Source: Silurus meridionalis | Taxonomy: Eukaryota; Chordata; Actinopteri; Siluriformes; Siluridae | Direction of reading: 5' to 3' | DNA: 64,000 nt | Assembly (NCBI RefSeq): GCF_014805685.1 | Contig: NC_060886.1 | Location: 16,459,608-16,523,607, forward strand | Shown: positions 11,573 to 64,000 of the stretch, piece by piece | Layout of the letters: every line of letters begins with the position of its first letter | Numbering within the stretch: position 1 is the first letter of the stretch | Program-made: the position numbers and the translations under genes | Notes under the pieces: generated by a model | The model's input: the letters and a program-made list of their open reading frames with translations, nothing else | What the model was told of the DNA's origin: nothing | Databases searched by the model: none

Positions 11573-14500
11573 ATGATGTCCACCAGTGCATCCCATTGTA
11601 CACAGTGTTGTTAATGAACAATAAGCAAAGTCTTTTTTTTTTTTTTTTTACAGCAAAGAATGTTCTAATAAACTGAAATTTCCAGAATGTGTCAGATTGT
11701 CCTTACTAGATGATTGACTTGTGGTGGGGGAGTTGTGCCTGGTCTGAGACGCCCATCATCTTTAAGAAACTCCGGCACAGCACAGCACAGTCATAGGAAT
11801 GACAAGACAGCTGTAATTACGTTGTATCCAGTTAATTACCCCCTAAAATCCACAGTTTTAGCAAAGGTCCCCTTGAATCTGCAGATGCTGCTCTGTTGTA
11901 ATTAATTCTGCCTTATAGGTTTTCAAGGGCTCCTCTTCCCTTGGCCTCTGATTGAGCCAAGTATACCCAGCTATATTTAGAAAAAACTCTGTGGCTTTAC
12001 AGGAAGACACAGAAAAAAGCAAACGTGCTGAGCTTTACTGTCAGCAGTGCAACTTTTGGGTGTCTCCCGAGCTCAAATGGTGTTTCAGAGCAGTACTGCA
12101 CTCGCCCATGAGTCATGCTTAATAAATGCAAAAGCTGTCAACCAGACAGCCTGTAATCATGCAGCTTGTCTGTCAGCATCCTATTATTAGTTGATAAGAT
12201 TACTTTCAACTGAGCACAATGACTGCCTACTTGACAAATCGCTTTGGTCGATTAAGTCTAAGGGTAGTAGTATCTGACACTACTAAAGTGTGTGTGTGTG
12301 TTTGTGCGTGTTTGAAAGCCCTGCATATTTATGTGTTTGTATGTCTGCTTGTATATATTCTGTGTTTATAGAGCATTATTAGACATAGGTCTCTGCAGAC
12401 TGCAACACCAATCTGGTGTCTCTTAAAGTACTTTGTGGCAGAGATGTGGGTCTAATTATAGGTCCAATTATTACATTCAGCTGTAAATGTAGTTTTACAC
12501 AGCTAATTGCTTCAGAGGGTCTCTGTTTTCTTAACAGTTGACCTGCAAAGTAACTTAGTATAAGGATATTACATGTGAAATAATACATATTACCCAAACA
12601 AAAGTCATTTCAATTTACTTCTCCTTCTAAAAACTATGCATTATATACACATAAGAGTTGGAATACAGATAATAAATGCAATCAAAGTGATTGTAATCAT
12701 AGTGATGTTGTAATGTGTATTTGAAGCCCAGAAGACTGGTTAGTATCTGGTTTTCCTCCCTAGGCATTTTTGGCCAGTTTCATTGCATTGTATTCTAGTA
12801 ATTCAGTCAGCTATAATTAAGGGCTGTGATTAATGAATTGGTAAGGGGTAATTCTCTGATTCTGACCAGAAGTCACCCTGGCAGGTCACTTGAATGATGC
12901 AAGGCTTTTATAATAATTGTATAGGTATAGCTGATTAATCACAGACACCCACATAATAATAAGGGATATACACACTGTAAGTTGGATTTTAGGGTCAATG
13001 CAGATTTGGTAGCACAACTTTGGAGAAAAGAGTTGCAGTTGTATGTTGTTCTCTTATATGCGAAGGGCATTTCACTCTATGACTGGCCTAACTGTTTTGG
13101 GATTCTTTCTAAAGGCACTTTAAATCTTTTAAGATTTTGTTTACAAACTATTAATTTAAATTCTGCCATGTTGTAAGGTGCTAGCTTCATAAATATTACC
13201 TAATAGCCTAAATATTCTCTTTTACTATGATATATGTAAATATTAAATTACTAAATCAGTAAAATCTGTTGGAAGTGTAATAGAGTCAGGCAAGAATTAT
13301 TTTCAGGATGTATTTCAAGGGTGGGGAAATATTCTGTGTTTTCAAGAAAAATGTCAGGATCTAAAATTTGTGTACTTTTTCATATTAATATATAAACCGA
13401 GGAAAAAAAGAAACAATACATGAACAAAAACGCAAAAAAAAACCCCACCATTCTCACAGTTACCATGACTTTATTATTTACTATATATTAATTACTCATA
13501 TATTAATAAAAAATTATTATTTATAAAAGAATTAAGATAGTAGTTAGTTTTGTAAAACTATAATATAGTCCACAAGAAAGCAATATGTAAACAATTAACC
13601 AATGCTTTCACAATAATAAAGAAAATACATGCATCATTATTTTTCAATCCAGCCAATAATAAGTGTTTATTTAGGAGTCAAATAAATGTAGCCAGTTATA
13701 ATGGCAATTTATAAAAGTCACATTCTAACTCATTATGTTATTCAAACACATCATACATATTGAAACATGTCAAAACTGTAGCATATGTTAATAAAATTAA
13801 AGCTGTTAAAGCCTAAATTGGAGTTGTGTATAGCTGTGAGAGCACTGTATTATAATCTGTTGTATGTTAGGATTTAGATCAGAACTAGGTGTCCTGGAAA
13901 GCAAATATTCAAGTGACAAAAATGTATATCATAGCCTGTAATATAAATTCAGTTAACCTATCTAATTTACAATGATGTAGTGCATAAGTAATTAAGATAA
14001 TTAACAGAAAGAGATAACAAGAGAGAAATACTTAACTATTACTGTTTTAATAGCCACTCATATATGTGATTCACTTCTCTGTTAATGTATACGCTTCATA
14101 ATATTTTCTGCTGCACTACAGATTAATATTAGTAATACTTTATCATTATGATAATATTAGTAATGTATTCATTATATTATATATTGTGTATCTTATTGCA
14201 ACTAAGTTTATACATGCAGATCATACATACAGTTCACCCCTAGCAGTGTAGTTTAAGTATTTATTTTTAAGTAGATGGTCTTTATTATATAGAAGTAATA
14301 ATTCACCATATGGAATAATGGATCAGCTGAATACTGAGATCCATGGCTAATAAAGAGATGGTTGTGGCTCATGGAATAATTTACACTAGAATAACTGCAG
14401 TGCAACTGCTATGCTGGCTGATGAGACAGAGGTGCCATTCCAAACTCCGATTGGCATACTGCAAGAGCAGATGGTGGAGGGATGGCATCCAAACAAGTCT

Positions 14501-16368
14501 GGCACTGCAAGCATAACGTAGCACTACAAATATGTGAAGCCACAAAAGGACAAGATGGAAAAGAGGTTTTCCTAAAACAGTTACAGCACCATGTCTTAAT
14601 GTCTCTATAATAAAAAGTTTGGGGCCAAATATACTTAAAAATCAAAGCAACCCTTCTGCAAGGGAATGGATGATTGTTAGAAATGAATTGCAATCATATG
14701 GGTGGTTATTATTATTTAGGGATTGAATTATGTAAACATATCTGAATTTTGCACCATTTGGTGGAGTCTTGAATATAATGTGATCAACATAAGTAAATCC
14801 ATTCACTGCTCACATGCTGTAATAAGAGCCACACATGACAGTCTGACAAAATTTATGCCTCTGCACAAAACCTCAATGGCATCAGGAGTAACCAAATGTT
14901 GTTTTCCTTCTTTTAACTGCCATTATTGATGATTTGCCTCCTTGTTTAACTTTTCTTCACTAAATCATGCGCCAGTCATGTTTACTTGCTGAACAGATTG
15001 TTGGATTTGGGCTCATGCTCCATGACTCTAGTACTTTTGGATAAGGAATGTGATGTGAAATAACACTGGCTGATTTTGGGCTCGTTGTGTGGGAATGTCC
15101 CCTCTGGCTGCCTGGGCTTAGACCCAGGTTTGTCGATAAAATACATGCTCCAAATCTTGCTGCCCAAACTCGTCATTCAACCACTGGATTCCAACCAGAT
15201 TTTCCTGCTGGCAGCCCTTAAAAATCATTATTACAAATAATTGAGATCATCACTGTTCTGGATGTAGTGACCAAAAATACATATTGAAAAGTATTTTTCC
15301 CCTAAGACAATAAATTAATATCCTTTTGCCAAAGACTATAGAATGACCCATTAGGTGAATAAAAAGTAAATGTAGCACTGTGCAGAGCCCACATGAAAAC
15401 AACCAGATTTATATAATTACAAATAAAATTCTAATCCTTCTGAATGTATGTAAATTCTGGCTCAACTTTTAACTTTGTAAGTAAGTTTTACTGATTCGAC
15501 AATAAAGGCTTTTACAGAAATCTACTTACTAATGAAAATAAACAAACCTATTTCTGTATTCGATGTGGCACAGGAAGTTTCAGTAAAATATGTATTTATA
15601 TATTTTAATATTTTAAGTGATACATTTTTATATGCATAACATTTATTCCAAACAGAAATCCTTGAAACAGATTTTATAATGTAGTATAATGCATTGTTTA
15701 CATTTCCTTTTACTTTGGCAGCATTTAGAATACATTAACCAGAGTGAATTACATAAGTGCTTTGTAGTCTTTTATTAAAAACATATACACATGCTAGTTC
15801 AACAAGGTCAGAGCCTTAGAATTCCTTCGAGCTAAAGAGAACAGATATAGAATAGTCTTTATTTGAAGATAGTAAGTCGCGCGTTGTTATTTATTAGAAC
15901 AAACGAACAGTTTCACAATTGTACTGTAAAAACGCATCAAGTCAAAACTATCCAATAAACATGCAAACATTGCTGTTATTTTGGATTTATGCACAACCTT
16001 TCTCCCAGGTTTAATTCACTTTAGATTATACCATATTTTTTATTTGTTTTGAATTATTCACATATGACATTGTTGCATGTGTCTCTTGAACGTGTTAAGT
16101 CTTATTTGGAATATAGAGTATAAATCCTATTCATTCAGAAACAGTGAATGGTGTAGTCTATCCCCTCACGTGGAGTGTGCGAGGTGGCTTCTCATAAAAA
16201 TAAAAAAAAGCTTAAATATTAAAATGGTAGTGTATGCAGCGCTACTGAAATGCAATCTTTTCTTCCTAATTGCGTCACTCTGGTGTTTACCTGCGTGGAG
16301 GTGCTAGGTGTAAGAACAGCGTGGGGTGGTTGGTGTAGGGACCCAGCGGAAGTGCGCAGGGTGCGTGA

Positions 16369-16382
16369 GCGCGCGCGCGCGC
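16369..16382. repeat. (GC)7 run upstream of the epha3 start
   Basis: Seven consecutive GC steps about 160 bases before the epha3 start codon, the only alternating GC run of this length in the window. Such runs can adopt Z-DNA. Confidence 0.9.
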
Positions 16383-16434
16383 AGACTCCTCCTTGTCTCC
16401 GGTGTCAAACTTGACATCAGCGCTCGCGCCGAGA

Positions 16435-16538
16435 ATGGTAACGGGCTCGGCGGCGGCGGCGGCGTCGGAACAGCTCACTCGAGTCGTTGGCATGTTTCAT
16501 GGAGTTATGTACCTTTCTTTGCCTGCTCAACTGTCGTC

Positions 16539-16560
<22 letters not shown>
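16435..16560 (+). CDS. Upstream ORF overlapping the epha3 start codon
   Basis: An ATG at 16435 opens a 41-codon frame that ends at TAA 16558-16560. This frame is +1 relative to epha3 and overlaps the first 22 bases of its coding sequence. The start context is favourable (A at -3, G at +4). The encoded peptide begins MVTGSAAAAASEQL and resembles no family; the alanines come from the GCG repeat. If the transcript begins upstream of 16435, ribosomes translating this frame would pass the epha3 start, which would lower receptor output. No transcript evidence is available here, so this is a candidate regulatory uORF and not an established protein. Confidence 0.35.
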
Positions 16561-63586
<47,026 letters not shown>

Positions 63587-64000
63587 GTGGGCGCAGTTTA
63601 ATCGCTATTCACTCTGGACATTCAACACTAATAGCATTTAACCTGGGGCTAAATCTTACTCTATGGCCTGTTTAATGGAGATTAAGGAGGGTATTTTGTT
63701 CATCTAAAAATGTAATAACACATATACCTTTCTGACTAGTGAGTGCAGATTTTTGATTTAAATGATAGATTCATTCATTCATCTTCATTACCCACTTAAT
63801 CCTGGGTCACGGTATGAAGAAAAACAATACTGGACGGGTGTCAAATATTTTTAATTTTGAGTCTTAAGAGGAAGCGGTGATATAAATGCTACACGTCTAG
63901 ACACCCGAGATCTCTCATTTAACCAAAATGTATCCCAAGCAGTTCTGTTCTGTCCTAAGTCAGTTTACTCAGCCTCTATCCAGGTTTGCTGCAGCTGCTG
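63587..64000 (+). other. epha3: epha3 intron 6, 5' part
   Basis: The intron starts at the GTGGGC donor and runs off the window. Near 63774-63815 is a short 'cattcattcatcttcattac' segment followed by 'taatcctgggtcacgg'. It resembles the first bases of an abundant teleost repeat but soon loses the match. No exon is seen. Confidence 0.75.

Larger units (their letters stand above)
7336..16325. other. Upstream flank of epha3, no gene recognised
   Basis: About 9 kb of AT-rich DNA without a recognisable exon. It contains CA arrays (8125-8176, 9578-9627), a CTCA array (8074-8110) and a TA array (11506-11569). The open frames of up to 151 codons here are either encoded by these simple repeats or lack any family motif. 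A more complex stretch at about 11725-12260 and another at 12770-12965 carry several TAATTA-type homeodomain core sites and could be regulatory. A strongly AT-rich stretch runs from about 13200 to 14250. Confidence 0.6.

Noticed and set aside
11159..11614. 151-codon open frame on the + strand
   Set aside because: Its C-terminal third is a Tyr-Ile run encoded by the TA array, and the rest shows no family motif or exon-like borders.

Overview
The window is vertebrate nuclear DNA, almost certainly from a teleost fish. It is AT-rich and intron-dominated, carries dense dinucleotide and tetranucleotide microsatellites, and contains mobile elements typical of fish genomes: a decayed DIRS-type retrotransposon, a deleted Tc1 transposon, and fragments of abundant fish dispersed repeats. 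Species cannot be fixed from the sequence. There are no operons, CRISPR arrays or other prokaryotic features. The only host gene I can support is the 5' part of an Eph receptor tyrosine kinase on the + strand. Six coding exons join in frame with GT/AG borders: 16539-16626, 22979-23043, 27738-28398, 56619-56774, 59472-59807 and 63462-63586. Together they give 1431 nt, or 477 codons. They encode the signal peptide, the ephrin-binding domain, the cysteine-rich region, the first fibronectin type III domain and the start of the second. The protein matches EphA3 better than EphA4 or EphA5. The rest of the second FNIII domain, the transmembrane segment, the kinase, the SAM domain and the PDZ-binding tail must lie beyond base 64000. 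Layout: 1-16.3 kb is upstream flank without a recognisable host gene. It holds a fish dispersed repeat (about 2.87-3.06 kb), a DIRS-like relic on the minus strand (about 3.28-6.85 kb) and another repeat-like block (6.90-7.33 kb). A CpG-rich first-exon region lies at about 16.33-16.77 kb. Intron 1 is 6.4 kb, intron 2 is 4.7 kb, intron 3 is 28.2 kb, intron 4 is 2.7 kb and intron 5 is 3.7 kb. Intron 3 contains a 551-bp Tc1 deletion derivative flanked by TA, plus two fish repeat fragments. Several unique, higher-complexity noncoding stretches in the flank and introns are candidate conserved regulatory elements, but that needs a cross-species alignment. I found no convincing new biological system. 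The observations most worth checking are a 41-codon upstream ORF with a good start context that overlaps the epha3 start codon, the Tc1 deletion derivative with near-perfect long terminal repeats, and the DIRS relic with altered catalytic motifs.
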